NCBI GenBank assembly: GCA_030447525.1
Contig: JAUJOR010000001.1
Coordinates: forward strand, 124,001-188,000
DNA: 64,000 nt
Direction of reading: 5' to 3'
From: Chloroflexota bacterium
GTDB lineage: Bacteria > Chloroflexota > UBA11872 > UBA12225
Shown: one piece after another, positions 16,306 through 25,522 of the stretch
Numbering within the stretch: the first letter of the stretch is position 1
How the letters are laid out: each line of letters begins with the position of its first letter
Made by a program: the position numbers and the translations under genes
The notes under the pieces: generated by a model
Told to the model about the DNA's origin: nothing
Databases searched by the model: none
Seen by the model: the letters and a program-made list of their open reading frames with translations, nothing else

Positions 16306-17445
16306 ATGACTGCGATCCGCGCGGCGTTTGTCATGGAACAGTCGCTGGGACACGTAACGCACGGCATGAATCTCCGGGACTTCCTGTCGGCCCAGCAAGA
16401 AGTGGTCCCGACCTGGTTGCCCATCCCCTTCACCGTCGGCGGTGCCGGGCGGGCCTTGCCGCTGTGGCGCAGCAACTGGTCGCTACGGGCCAGCTGGCGT
16501 GCCCGTCGCGCTCTGGAGGGCGCCCTGGGGACGTCGCTCCACCAGGCGGTGTTGTTCCACACCCAGGTCGTTTCGCTCTTCTCCACCGGGATCATGAAAC
16601 GCGTGCCGAGCATCATCTCGCTCGACGCCACGCCGATCAACTTTGATACTGTGGCCCAGTACTATGACCACCGACCCGCCACCGACGGCTGGGTCGACCG
16701 GCAGAAGTATCGCCTCGTCCGCGAAGCCTTCCACGCTGCCAGCGCGCTCGTGAGCTGGTCGGAGTGGGCGAAAGGCTCGCTGACGGATGACTATGGGATC
16801 GAGGCCAGCAAGATCCATATCCTCGCCCCTGGGGCTGCTCCGGCGTACTTCGAGATTGGCCGGCGCCGCCATGCGGCGGGGGCCGAGGGGGACGCCGCCG
16901 GCGGCCCGGTCCGTCTCCTCTTCGTGGGCGGTGACTTCCGCCGCAAAGGAGGTGACCTGCTGCTCGAGTGCATGCGCGGGCCCCTGGGCCGGCGTTGCGA
17001 GCTGCACGTGGTCACGAAGGACGATTCGGTCGCGCCGGCGCATAACGTGTACGTCTACCGGAACGTTGGACCTAACAGCGCGGAGCTGCTCAGTCTGTTC
17101 GCAGGGGCGGATATCTTCGTGCTGCCTAGCCGGGGGGAGTGTCTGGCCGTGGTGTTGATGGAGGCGACGGCAGCCGGCCTGCCGGTGGTGACCACCGACG
17201 TCGGCGCTCTGGGTGAAGCCGTGTTGCCGGGGGAATCGGGTCTGCTGACGCCGCCAGGCGACGGCCAGGCCCTGGAGAAGGCGGTGACGACGCTCGTGGA
17301 CGATGCCCAGCTTCGCCGGCGCATGGGCCGCGCCGGTCTAGCCCTGGCGGAGACGAAGTTCGACGCTCACCGCAATAACAGCGCCCTGCTCGATCTGGTC
17401 ACCACGGTCGCGCAGGGCGGCGCTGCATGCAGGAGGGCCGCGTGA
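16306..17445 (+). CDS. GT4-family glycosyltransferase
   Basis: The product is about 379 residues. The C-terminal GT-B donor domain is clear: LLFVGGDFRRKGGDLLLE, the GADIFVLPSRGECLAVVLME segment with the conserved E-x7-E region, then AAGLPVVTTDVGALGE. ATG 16306 has a perfect AGGAGG seven bases upstream, so the 33 residues available upstream in frame are not used. It resembles the GT4 at 62814-63956 (FVGGDFVRKGGDILLD). It is the first gene of an apparent operon with Wzz and the BY-kinase, overlapping the Wzz start. Probably a cytoplasmic enzyme that extends the lipid-linked EPS unit. Confidence 0.87.
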   Translation: MTAIRAAFVMEQSLGHVTHGMNLRDFLSAQQEVVPTWLPIPFTVGGAGRALPLWRSNWSLRASWRARRALEGALGTSLHQAVLFHTQVVSLFSTGIMKRVPSIISLDATPINFDTVAQYYDHRPATDGWVDRQKYRLVREAFHAASALVSWSEWAKGSLTDDYGIEASKIHILAPGAAPAYFEIGRRRHAAGAEGDAAGGPVRLLFVGGDFRRKGGDLLLECMRGPLGRRCELHVVTKDDSVAPAHNVYVYRNVGPNSAELLSLFAGADIFVLPSRGECLAVVLMEATAAGLPVVTTDVGALGEAVLPGESGLLTPPGDGQALEKAVTTLVDDAQLRRRMGRAGLALAETKFDAHRNNSALLDLVTTVAQGGAACRRAA

Positions 17446-18527
17446 TCGCAAAGTTCCTGGAAGCCTTTTTCCGCCACAAGTTGCTGCTGCTACTACCGCC
17501 CATCCTGATGACCCTCGCCGTGGGGGCATGGGCCCTTCTCGCGGCACCGGTGTACTTCGACTCCAAGGCCAACGTGTGGGTCGATCGCCCGACGTATATC
17601 GTCGCGGAGAGCGACGGGTTCAACGCCTACCTCACGCCGGCCCAGAACCAGACCCTGCGGCTAACGGAGCTGCTGCGCACCGAGACGTTCCTCACCGCCG
17701 TGGTCAACCGGACATCGCTCGCCCCACTCACTGCCTCGGCGGCCGGGTGGCGCCAACTCGATACGATCATCGGCCGGGGGCTGGCGGTCACGCCTAACGG
17801 CAACAACCTGATGGTCGTCCGGTTCCGGAGCGGATCGCCTCAGCTCTCGCAACAATTCGTCACGGCGCTCCTGGAGACGTTCAGAGAGAAGGTCGCCAAC
17901 GACCGCCTGACCCAGGCGTCGCTCGCCACGTCCTTCTACGAGTCGCGACTGCAGACGGCGGACGAGCAGCTCAGCAAGGCCACAGGTGAGATCCGGCGCT
18001 ACATCGCGGCCAATCCACGCCTGACGACGATCGACCCAGAACGCGGGGCGGCCTCGACGACGGCGGCGCGCCTCAATCTACCGCCGATCGCCATCGACCC
18101 CCAACTGGCGGACATCATCCGGCGCGTCGAGGCGGCCGAGCTGGACGTGCAGACGGCACGCCAGAATCTGGAAAAGGCGCGCCTGGACGTCTCGGCCTCA
18201 CTGGAAGGCCAGGAGCTCGGCTTACAAGTGGTCGACGCCCCAAAGCTGCCCAGCGAGCCGGTCCGTGAACTCGGCAAGCGACTGATCTACCCGGCCGGCG
18301 CGGCCGTCGTGGGGCTCGGCCTGAGCGCCGCCCTGTGGGTCCTGCTCGTGGCCGGAGATCGCTCGGTGCGCTGGGAGAGTGACCTTGGTCCCGGCCTGCG
18401 CGTGGCCGGTGTCGTCCCGAAGCTGCAGCTGAAGAACCTACCCAAGTCCGCCGGCTCCGACATCACGCGGCGGGCCATCGGCTTCGCCGCCGGCGCTGTG
18501 TTGCCCGTACCAGGTGGAGCAAAGTAA
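17442..18527 (+). CDS. Wzz/CapA-type polysaccharide chain-length protein
   Basis: The product is about 361 residues. A first membrane helix (LLLLPPILMTLAVGAWALL) lies near residues 15-35 and a second (LIYPAGAAVVGLGLSAALWVL) near residues 285-305. Between them is an extracytoplasmic domain with coiled-coil stretches (AAELDVQTARQNLEKARLDV). The Pro-rich segment before the second helix (DAPKLPSEPVRELGK) is typical of polysaccharide co-polymerases. GTG 17442 forms a GTGA overlap with the previous stop and has AGGAGGG upstream; ATG 17427 is an alternative. The partner kinase follows directly, matching the CpsC/CpsD arrangement that controls polymer length. Confidence 0.83.
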   Translation: MIAKFLEAFFRHKLLLLLPPILMTLAVGAWALLAAPVYFDSKANVWVDRPTYIVAESDGFNAYLTPAQNQTLRLTELLRTETFLTAVVNRTSLAPLTASAAGWRQLDTIIGRGLAVTPNGNNLMVVRFRSGSPQLSQQFVTALLETFREKVANDRLTQASLATSFYESRLQTADEQLSKATGEIRRYIAANPRLTTIDPERGAASTTAARLNLPPIAIDPQLADIIRRVEAAELDVQTARQNLEKARLDVSASLEGQELGLQVVDAPKLPSEPVRELGKRLIYPAGAAVVGLGLSAALWVLLVAGDRSVRWESDLGPGLRVAGVVPKLQLKNLPKSAGSDITRRAIGFAAGAVLPVPGGAK

Positions 18528-19304
18528 GTGAGTATCATGCAAGAGGGGGGGCGCCCGTTGTTGGAAGAGCCTACAACCCCACCCCCCAACGTCCCGCCCT
18601 CGGACTCAGATACGCCTCCATCTGCGCCGGACGGCACCGCGACCAGGGGGCTGCTCAAGCTGAGCGCCTCGGGTGGGTCGTTGGCCCGACGTCCACCTCG
18701 AGAATGGGCGCTTTCCGGCGCCGACGAGTTCTTCCGCCGGATCTACACCCGCTGCAGTGGGGCGCGGGCGGACGTGCTGGCAGTCTGCAGCGCCATCGAG
18801 GGCGAGGGCAAGACGACCGTTAGCCTGGGACTAGGCGTGACCATCGCCGAAGACTTTCCCGATCGTCGCGTGCTGATCGTGGAGACCGATCTCCAGCGGC
18901 CGGTGCTGGCTCAGGACTTCGAGCTCGATCCGACTCCTGGATTGGCCGACTGCCTGATGAACGACGAGCCGATCGAGCTGGCCTTCCGCCCGACGTATCT
19001 CGACAACCTCCAGCTCGTCCCGGCCGGTGCCCCCTCTCACAGCCCTGGACGGCTGCTGCGCTCCAGCAGCATGGCGGTGGCCATCGACGCCATGCGGGCG
19101 ACCCACGACGTGGTCATCCTGGATGTGCCGGCGCTGCTCAAGAACAGCGACTCCCTCCTCCTCACCGACCTGGCAGACGGTGTGGTGATGGTGGTACGAG
19201 CCGGCGTAACCCCCGTCACCCGACCTGGCAGACGGTGTGGTGATGGTGGTACGAGCCGGCGTAACCCCCGTCACACAGGTGAACAAGGCCCTGGAAGAGC
19301 TTGA
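18528..19304 (+). CDS. BY-kinase (CpsD/CapB-like), C-terminus frameshifted by a tandem duplication
   Basis: The product is 258 residues as read. A Pro-rich N-terminus precedes the kinase domain with Walker A (SAIEGEGKTT, near residue 90), Walker A' (VLIVETDLQRPVLAQ) and Walker B (DVVILDVPALL). These are bacterial tyrosine autokinases that act with Wzz. A 54-bp direct repeat (19166-19219 and 19221-19274, offset 55) shifts the frame at about residue 231. The ancestral C-terminus (VTQVNKALEELDDGRLRG and on) is still readable in another frame to a TGA at 19384-19386, which would give a protein of about 268 residues. No Tyr cluster is visible in either version. Whether the current product is active is unclear, because the last beta strand and helix are lost. 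Confidence 0.8.
   Translation: MSIMQEGGRPLLEEPTTPPPNVPPSDSDTPPSAPDGTATRGLLKLSASGGSLARRPPREWALSGADEFFRRIYTRCSGARADVLAVCSAIEGEGKTTVSLGLGVTIAEDFPDRRVLIVETDLQRPVLAQDFELDPTPGLADCLMNDEPIELAFRPTYLDNLQLVPAGAPSHSPGRLLRSSSMAVAIDAMRATHDVVILDVPALLKNSDSLLLTDLADGVVMVVRAGVTPVTRPGRRCGDGGTSRRNPRHTGEQGPGRA
19166..19274 (+). repeat. 54-bp tandem direct repeat within the BY-kinase gene
   Basis: Two perfect copies of 54 bases lie at 19166-19219 and 19221-19274, separated by one base, so the repeat period is 55. Because 55 is not a multiple of three, the duplication disrupts the reading frame. Perfect identity suggests a very recent slippage event or an assembly artefact. Confidence 0.9.
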
Positions 19305-19434
19305 CGACGGACGGCTGCGTGGTGTTGTGCTCAACGGCCACGAGTCGGCGACGCCCGGCTGGCTCCGCCGCCTCCTGGGGTGGTGACGTGACCGGTCCGA
19401 GGGCCGCTGCCGGTCCGGGAAGGGCGACACACCC

Positions 19435-19578
19435 ATGAACCTGATGCTGACCTTCATCATTGCCTGTGTCACGCTCGGCCTGCTGGCCAATGGCTTTGGT
19501 CGGCGGGAGCAGCTCATCATCGCCGCCATGGCCACCTTGCTCGTCGCGGTCTACTACTTCGTCGGCCGGGCCATGTGA
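19435..19578 (+). CDS. Small two-helix membrane protein (47 aa)
   Basis: ATG 19435 has GGAAGG upstream. The 47-residue product has two hydrophobic helices: LMLTFIIACVTLGLLANG and LIIAAMATLLVAVYYFVG. They are separated by a short charged turn (FGRREQ), suggesting a small hairpin in the membrane with both ends on one side. It sits between the BY-kinase and the Wzy-like polymerase in the same direction. No family is recognised; it could be an accessory subunit of the Wzy/Wzz complex. Confidence 0.6.
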   Translation: MNLMLTFIIACVTLGLLANGFGRREQLIIAAMATLLVAVYYFVGRAM

Positions 19579-19658
19579 CTCCGGCCCTGGTTTCCCGGGC
19601 TCTCCGGCGGGCGATGAGCCACTTGCAGACGCCCGCAACGCCCTAAAGGCAAAGAAAC

Positions 19659-21146
19659 GTGGCCACCACGCTCGTAACCCCTGACCGCCCGAGTCTTTCG
19701 GTCGACTGGCACGTCGCCTCACAGCGCTGGCGCCTGGCCGTCCTGGCCGCCCTGATCACCCTGGTCTCGGTCTTCTACACCTGGTTCGTCTTGCTCTATC
19801 CGGTCTTGTCGCCGGTGACGATGCTGGTGTGGGTATTGTGCGCCGCCATTGTCTGGCGGCCGATCGTCGGCCTCTGCTTTGCCTTTGGCTTCGTGCACCT
19901 GTTCGAGCCCGGCGGTGCGGATCAGATGATGCTCCCCGGGCTGTTCATGTACTCCAGCCTGCAGTCCACGCTGGGCACCCGGGGGATCATCATCACCCCG
20001 CTGGAGGTGCTCCTACTCTTGACCTTCGGCGTCTGGCTGGCTCAAGGCATCGCCCGGCGGCGGATCGACTTCCGGCCCGGCCATCTCTACTGGCCGGTCG
20101 TGCTCTTTCTTCTCTCCATGATCTTCGGGCTGATCCGTGGTCGTCTGGCCGGCGGGAACCTCAACGTGGCCTTCTGGGAGTCCCGGGCGCTGTTCTACAC
20201 CATCATCTGTTACTTCGTCGCCGCCAACACCGTGCGGACGCGGGGGCAGGTCAAGCTCCTGACGGCGATCACGCTCGTGACCACTGGTCTCTTCGCCCTG
20301 GAAGGGGTATATCGTCGGCTGGCGCTCATCAATACCGGGGCGCTGGGGGTGATCCCGGAATTCGCCTGGGCGCATGACACGGTCATCTTCCTGGCCACGG
20401 TGCTCTTGCTGATCGTCTTGCAGCAGGTGTTCGGCGCCCCGCTATGGCAACGCATCTTTGGCCTGGCCCTCTTTCCAGTAGCCGGCTTTACACTCCTGGC
20501 CATGGAGCGCCGGGCCGGCTCTGTTGCCTTTATGGCCGCCTTTCTGGCCCTGTCTCTGGTGTTCCTGATCGCGCACCGCAAGGCGTTCTTCTTCCTGGCC
20601 ATCCCCGTGCTGGTGGCCGGGTCGGTGTATCTGCCCCTCTTCTGGAACAACACTGGCATGCTGGGCCAGCCGGCGCGCGCCATCCGCTCGCTGAGTGAGC
20701 CTGACGCACGCGACCATGCGTCTAACTTGACCAGAGAGCTGGAGAAGATCAACGTGCGAGCCACGATCCACGCCCATCCCGTTCTCGGGGTCGGCTTCGG
20801 CAAGGAGTACTACTTTGTGGTGCCCCTGCCAGATATGTCCTGGTGGCCCTTCTTCCACTATGAGCCACACCACAACATCATGTGGGTCTGGCTGAAGACC
20901 GGCGCGCTTGGCTTCATCTTCTTCTGGACCGTGGTCGGGACGGCCCTGGCGCGGGCGGCGCACTTTGCCAAGACCCTGCGCGCCGCGGAGCTGCGCGTCT
21001 TTGCCCTCCTCTCGCTCGTCGGGATCATCTGCGTCCTGGTGTTCTCGTACGTCGACCTCGGGCTAGTCAGCCCACGGGTCACCGTCTTCCTGGGAATAGC
21101 GTTGGGAACACTCGCCGTGCTCGACCGGATCGAGGGGACGGATTAG
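19659..21146 (+). CDS. O-antigen ligase/Wzy-type polysaccharide polymerase
   Basis: The product is 495 residues with about 11 to 12 hydrophobic segments. A large extracytoplasmic loop lies near residues 335-405 (SLSEPDARDHASNLTRELEK, then HAHPVLGVGFGKEYYF). The loop motif G-x-G and a following H (EPHHNIMWVWLKTGALGF) match the Wzy_C/O-antigen ligase superfamily. It would polymerise undecaprenyl-linked repeat units on the outer face of the membrane. The start is GTG at 19659. It lies between the Wzz/BY-kinase pair and the Wzx-like flippase, the expected context of a Wzx/Wzy pathway. Confidence 0.88.
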   Translation: MATTLVTPDRPSLSVDWHVASQRWRLAVLAALITLVSVFYTWFVLLYPVLSPVTMLVWVLCAAIVWRPIVGLCFAFGFVHLFEPGGADQMMLPGLFMYSSLQSTLGTRGIIITPLEVLLLLTFGVWLAQGIARRRIDFRPGHLYWPVVLFLLSMIFGLIRGRLAGGNLNVAFWESRALFYTIICYFVAANTVRTRGQVKLLTAITLVTTGLFALEGVYRRLALINTGALGVIPEFAWAHDTVIFLATVLLLIVLQQVFGAPLWQRIFGLALFPVAGFTLLAMERRAGSVAFMAAFLALSLVFLIAHRKAFFFLAIPVLVAGSVYLPLFWNNTGMLGQPARAIRSLSEPDARDHASNLTRELEKINVRATIHAHPVLGVGFGKEYYFVVPLPDMSWWPFFHYEPHHNIMWVWLKTGALGFIFFWTVVGTALARAAHFAKTLRAAELRVFALLSLVGIICVLVFSYVDLGLVSPRVTVFLGIALGTLAVLDRIEGTD

Positions 21147-21197
21147 CCGCGTTGGCTCACCGCCGAGACCCAGGTCAATTCCGGGAGCGTAGGCCAG

Positions 21198-22304
21198 GTG
21201 CAAACATATCGACGACGGGTGGGCTATGTCCTGGCGTCCCGGCAGGACCCGCGACTGGCCGCCACCATCGCGGCCGGGGCGAGTCCGCGTCCCGAGTACT
21301 ACGTGTTCCGGCAGCGAAACGATGCCCCCTTCATCAGCTACGAGGACGTGGAGCGCTCAGCGCTCCCGCTGGCAAGGATCTCTCGCCTCGTCCGGCAGGC
21401 GAACTGGGGCTTGGCGGCCGTCGCCCTCGCGGCCCAGGGCAACTTCGACGGCCTCCTGGCCACAGGTGAGGACGTAGGACTGCCCCTCGCCATCGGGGCA
21501 CGGCTGCGTCGGGTCCAGCGGCCGATCTACATCATCACCCACGGCTCGTACTTCGCATCACCGAAGCTGCGGCTGCTCATGACCGTTCTGCAGGGGATGA
21601 CGAATGTCTATTATCTGTGCCTGTCGGGAACCCTACGTGACACGCTTCTAGAGACATTCCGCCTGCCGGCATCCCAGGTCCATAACACGAGCTACGGCGT
21701 GGACACGGCTTTCTTCCGCCCCATGGAGGCCCAGTCAGTGGGTGCCGCGACTTCACGTCCCATCGTGGCCAGTGCCGGGACGGCGAATCGAGACTATCGC
21801 TCGCTGGTGATGGCAGCCACGTCGCTTGACGCCGAGGTCAAGATCGCGGCCGACAGCGCCTGGTTTCCGGCAAGCATCGACATCACCGCCGACCGTCTGC
21901 CACCGAACGTGGAGGCACGATCGTACGGCAACTATCAAGGGCTCAGGGAGCTCTACGCGCGCGCTCGTTTTGTCGTCGTGCCCCTCTATCCGGCGCGGCA
22001 CGCCTGCGGGTACGCCGTCGTCGCCGAGGCCATGGCCATGGGGAAGGCCATCATCGCCACGCGGACGGAGGCCTACAACGACTTCATCGTAGACGGGGTC
22101 ACGGGGTACTACGTCAAGGCCGGAGATGTTGACGACCTGCGGGCAAAGATGGGTCGCCTGCTAGACAACCCCCAGGAAGCTGTGCAGATGGGACAGCGCG
22201 CCCGGGCACGGGCGATGGAGCACTTCTCAGTGGAAGCGTACTGCCGGCGCATCGAAGAGGTCTTACAGGGCCGCCCCGTCGACCACCGTCGGTCATCGGC
22301 GTGA
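21198..22304 (+). CDS. GT4-like glycosyltransferase (paralogue of 61464-62618)
   Basis: The product is 368 residues, starting at GTG 21198. The N-terminal acceptor domain contains LLATGEDVGLPLAIGARL and IYIITHGSYFASPKLR. The C-terminal donor domain has ARFVVVPLYPARHACGYAVV, then AEAMAMGKAIIATRTEAYND and GVTGYYVKAGD, typical of GT-B family 4 enzymes. It shares most of these blocks with the protein at 61464 (TTGEDVGLPLAMLARL, MYIITHGSFLASGKFR, PLYQGRHACGYSAI), so the two are clear paralogues. A weaker relative is at 31797. Predicted cytoplasmic EPS-unit transferase. Confidence 0.85.
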   Translation: MQTYRRRVGYVLASRQDPRLAATIAAGASPRPEYYVFRQRNDAPFISYEDVERSALPLARISRLVRQANWGLAAVALAAQGNFDGLLATGEDVGLPLAIGARLRRVQRPIYIITHGSYFASPKLRLLMTVLQGMTNVYYLCLSGTLRDTLLETFRLPASQVHNTSYGVDTAFFRPMEAQSVGAATSRPIVASAGTANRDYRSLVMAATSLDAEVKIAADSAWFPASIDITADRLPPNVEARSYGNYQGLRELYARARFVVVPLYPARHACGYAVVAEAMAMGKAIIATRTEAYNDFIVDGVTGYYVKAGDVDDLRAKMGRLLDNPQEAVQMGQRARARAMEHFSVEAYCRRIEEVLQGRPVDHRRSSA

Positions 22305-22355
22305 CGGTGGCCGCCGGATATAGATCGGCCCCGCGCCCATGCCCGCCGCCGGCGG

Positions 22356-22384
22356 TTCAACCGGGGCTCAACCTCGGGCGAACG
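22356..22384 (+). promoter_or_regulatory. 11-bp-period direct repeat box upstream of Wzx
   Basis: TTCAACC at 22356, CTCAACC at 22367 and GCGAACG at 22378 are spaced by 11 bases. The box lies 39 bases before the flippase start, in the same orientation. Confidence 0.6.
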
Positions 22385-22422
22385 CCAACCTTGTCGAGCG
22401 CACGAGACACTAGTGACGGAGC

Positions 22423-24048
22423 GTGATGCTGCCTTTGACCAAACTCGCCCGCCTCACCTCCCCTGAGCGTCCTGGCGGGCCGGCATCCGTCCCGAGCTTG
22501 CCGGTCACGCCGGCACCAGGAGTGGGACCTCGCCCGGCAGACGATGATCGGCCGGCGGTCGCCGGGGCGTCGCCCTCCGCCAGCGTCGCCCGGGGGGCGA
22601 TCGCCCTGCTCACCACACAGCCGATCACGTGGGCGACGAGTCTGCTCGCAGCGGCCCTCCTGCCACGTTTCCTGGGAGATGCCGGCCTCGGCCAGTACGC
22701 CTTGGCGATGACGGTCGCGGCCGTGGCCGGGACGTTCGTCTCGCTCGGTGTCCCCAACTACCTCGTTCGTCGTGTGGTGACACAGCCGTCGCGGTCGACG
22801 ATCGATGCCGGCGCGGCGCTGGTGCTCTTGGTGGGGGTCTCGGCGCTGACCGCGCTGGTGCTCTGGCTGCTCATGCCCTTCCTCAACATCCCTGTGTCGC
22901 CGAACGTGCTGCGCTTCGCCTTGGCGGGGATGGTGGTGGGCGCCGCCAGCGTCGTGCTGTCTTCTTTGCTCCAGGGGCGGGAGAGCCACCGCCGGTACGC
23001 CTGGCTCAACGCCGCCAACCAGGTGGTCGTGACGCTCGGTAGTCTCGCCGTCTTGGGCGCCACCAGGAGCATCGAAGCCTTCATGGCGACGGGGCTGGTC
23101 GCCTCGCTGGTCATGCTCGCCGTCACCTGGTACTTCACGCGTCTCCAGTTACATCGGATGGCATTCGCCCCGAGGCTCTTGTGGCAGCTCGTCGTCGGGG
23201 GCGTGCCGTTCATGGGCTGGAACGTCGCATTGGCCATATACGGCGAGATGGACAAGTTCTTGCTGGCGATGTTCTCGAGCAGTATGGCGATCGGCTGGTA
23301 CGCCTCTGCCTTCCGCATCATCTCCATTCCTGGGTTCATCACCACGGCCGTCGTCACGCCGTTGCTGCCGGCCCTCAGCCGCTCTGCGGGCGACCGCGTG
23401 GTGTTCTTGAACACCCTGCGGCGCAGCGTCACGGTCGTGCTCTTCATCACCGCCGGAGTGAGCGCCTTGATCGTCGGGGCCGCACCCGGCATCCCTGGCT
23501 TGCTGGGCTGGCCGTCGTCGTTCAGTAGCGCCGTTCCACTGTTAATGATCTTGGCACTTCGGGTGCCGCTAACGGCTGTGGACACGGCTCTGGGCACAGC
23601 CCTTGTGGCGCTCCACTCAGAGCGGCGGTGGCTGGGCGTGGCCATGGTAGCCGCGGTGTTCAACCCAGCCGCCAACTTCGTGCTGATCCCGTTCTTCGAA
23701 AGGATGATGCAAAACGGCGCCATCGGCGCCGCTCTCGTCACGGTGGCGACCGAGCTCTTGATGTTCTGCGGGGCCGTCATCCTGCTGCCGCGGGGCACCC
23801 TGGATCGCCCTACCCTGTGGACCGGTGCTCGGATCCTGGTGGCGGCCGCGGGCGCGGCGGCGGTCACGGCAGTCCTGGAGCCGCTCTCCATACTCCTAGC
23901 TGCACCGGCCGGTGGAGTTGCCTTTCTGGTCGCGGCCGCTGCCCTGCGCATCGTTCGGCCGGCCGATCTGTGGACGCTTCGCACGCTAGCGATGCAGATG
24001 CTGGAGCGACGCGCCGTCGCTCCAGCGCCGGCGGACGCAAGGACCTGA
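22423..24048 (+). CDS. Wzx-type oligosaccharide flippase
   Basis: The product is 541 residues with about 12 to 14 hydrophobic helices, an MviN/Wzx-like membrane transporter. Characteristic segments are GLGQYALAMTVAAVAGTFVS followed by LGVPNYLVRR near residue 110, and MDKFLLAMFSSSMAIGWYAS in the middle. The protein has a long cytoplasmic N-terminus of about 55 residues rich in Pro and Ala. The start is GTG 22423 or the adjacent ATG 22426. It flips lipid-linked repeat units across the membrane before Wzy polymerisation. A repeat box directly upstream suggests it starts its own transcript. Confidence 0.88.
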   Translation: MMLPLTKLARLTSPERPGGPASVPSLPVTPAPGVGPRPADDDRPAVAGASPSASVARGAIALLTTQPITWATSLLAAALLPRFLGDAGLGQYALAMTVAAVAGTFVSLGVPNYLVRRVVTQPSRSTIDAGAALVLLVGVSALTALVLWLLMPFLNIPVSPNVLRFALAGMVVGAASVVLSSLLQGRESHRRYAWLNAANQVVVTLGSLAVLGATRSIEAFMATGLVASLVMLAVTWYFTRLQLHRMAFAPRLLWQLVVGGVPFMGWNVALAIYGEMDKFLLAMFSSSMAIGWYASAFRIISIPGFITTAVVTPLLPALSRSAGDRVVFLNTLRRSVTVVLFITAGVSALIVGAAPGIPGLLGWPSSFSSAVPLLMILALRVPLTAVDTALGTALVALHSERRWLGVAMVAAVFNPAANFVLIPFFERMMQNGAIGAALVTVATELLMFCGAVILLPRGTLDRPTLWTGARILVAAAGAAAVTAVLEPLSILLAAPAGGVAFLVAAAALRIVRPADLWTLRTLAMQMLERRAVAPAPADART

Positions 24049-24166
24049 GAGGTGAAGGGACTCGCCCTCTGGAGACCGGCCGCGCTTCGTGGTGCGGCTC
24101 GTCCACTACGCCGTGGCCGTGGATCATGACCCGAGGCGCACGACCTTCGGCCCCTGGTGACACAAC

Positions 24167-25216
24167 ATGAGTCAGTCAGGCGTACCGCAGACCGCTCCGC
24201 ACGTGGCAGCCTCCCCAGCGGCCGGCGTTCAGCCCGGCATTAGCGTGGTCGTCCCGACATATAACCGTCGCCAGAGCCTGCAGCGCCTGCTGCAAGCCCT
24301 GGCGACTCAGACTCTCCCGCCAGATAGCTTCGAGGCCGTGGTGGTCGACGATGGCTCGACAGACGGGACGCCGGACCTGCTCCGTCGCCTGGCTATATCG
24401 CTGCCGTACCGATTGCGCGTCTTCCAGCAGGGACACGGCGGGCCGGCGCAGGCCCGTAACCTGGGTGTGGAACGGGCACAAAGGAGGCTCATTGTGTTCC
24501 TGGACGACGACGTCGTCCCAGCGCCTGACCTGCTCGCCGCGCACGTTGCGGCGCACGCTGTAGAACGGGACGCGGTGGTCATCGGCCCAATGTCGCCGCC
24601 CCGGGACGTGCCTCGACCGGCCTGGATCAGGTGGGAAGAGGAGCAGCTCGAGAAGCAGTACAAGGCTATGATGGCCGGACAGTGGGCCTGCACGGCGCGG
24701 CAGTTCTACACCGGCAACGCCTCGCTGCCTCGCGAGTGGTTCCTGCAGTCCGGCGGGTTCGACGTCGGCTTCAAACGCGCCGAGGACGTAGAGCTGGCGT
24801 ACCGTCTGGCCGACCGGGGAGCCCGTTTTGTCTTCGACCCCAGAGCGTCCGTCTTACACTACGCCGCCCGGACGTTTGATGCCTGGTGCCGGACGCCGTA
24901 CCAGTATGGCCGATACGACGTGGTCATGGAGCGCGACAAGGGGCAAGAGACACTGCAGTGGGCGACCCATGAGTTTCACTTCCGTCACCCGCTGAGCCGC
25001 CGGCTGATCCGCCTCTGCGTTGGCCAGTGGCTGCTGTTAACCGGGACGGTGGTCGCGCTGCGGGGCCTGGCGGCCTTCACCGACCGGGTCGGGGCGCGCC
25101 GGGCGACGTCCGCCGCGCTCAGCGCCATCTTCAGCCTGCGCTATTGGCAGGGCGTCTGCGATGAGCTCGGCGGGCCCCAGCCGCTCTGGCACCTCATCGC
25201 CGCAGCCAAGGGCTGA
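24167..25216 (+). CDS. GT2-family glycosyltransferase (paralogue of 51427-52467)
   Basis: The product is 349 residues. The GT-A fold is shown by ISVVVPTYNRRQSLQRLL, VVVDDGSTDGTPDLL, the metal-binding IVFLDDDVVPAPD (DDD) and the acceptor/base region GFKRAEDVELAYRLADRG. These are the classical inverting family 2 motifs. It shares nearly all blocks with the GT2 at 51427 (PTYNRCASLERLLEAL, TEFKRNEDVELAYRLRDHG, YWQGVCDE near the C-terminus), so they are paralogues. It lies downstream of Wzx and converges with a secreted protein gene; a strong hairpin follows at 25396. Confidence 0.9.
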   Translation: MSQSGVPQTAPHVAASPAAGVQPGISVVVPTYNRRQSLQRLLQALATQTLPPDSFEAVVVDDGSTDGTPDLLRRLAISLPYRLRVFQQGHGGPAQARNLGVERAQRRLIVFLDDDVVPAPDLLAAHVAAHAVERDAVVIGPMSPPRDVPRPAWIRWEEEQLEKQYKAMMAGQWACTARQFYTGNASLPREWFLQSGGFDVGFKRAEDVELAYRLADRGARFVFDPRASVLHYAARTFDAWCRTPYQYGRYDVVMERDKGQETLQWATHEFHFRHPLSRRLIRLCVGQWLLLTGTVVALRGLAAFTDRVGARRATSAALSAIFSLRYWQGVCDELGGPQPLWHLIAAAKG

Positions 25217-25395
25217 GCGCGCCAGGCCCGCGGGGACGTCAGGACACATCGACCCCCCTGTGCCCCTGCGGGGAAGTCCTCTATAGGTGCTCCAGCTGAC
25301 AGATGCGCGAAGGAGGGCCCCGGACCTGCTTAGGACTGTCTTGTACCCGGCCACGATGGTTTCGCCGGGTATCCCCCTGACAGAGGCACCCAGCA

Positions 25396-25421
25396 CGCCC
25401 GCAGGCATCTGCCTGCGGGCG
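25396..25421. terminator. 11-bp hairpin with 4-base loop between convergent genes
   Basis: Arms 25396-25406 and 25411-25421 are perfect complements around ATCT. It lies in the 306-base gap between the GT2 stop (25216) and the stop of the secreted protein gene (25523), suiting a bidirectional terminator, although no T-tract follows. The remainder of the gap holds nothing else recognisable. Confidence 0.5.
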
Positions 25422-25522
25422 CCGGCTGCGTTAGAGCCTCAGTCTCCTTTCCGACGCGTGGCGCGTACTTGCGCCAGGGCGCTGCTGCTGCTGTGCGGTT
25501 GAGACTGCGCCCAAGCCCTCCG

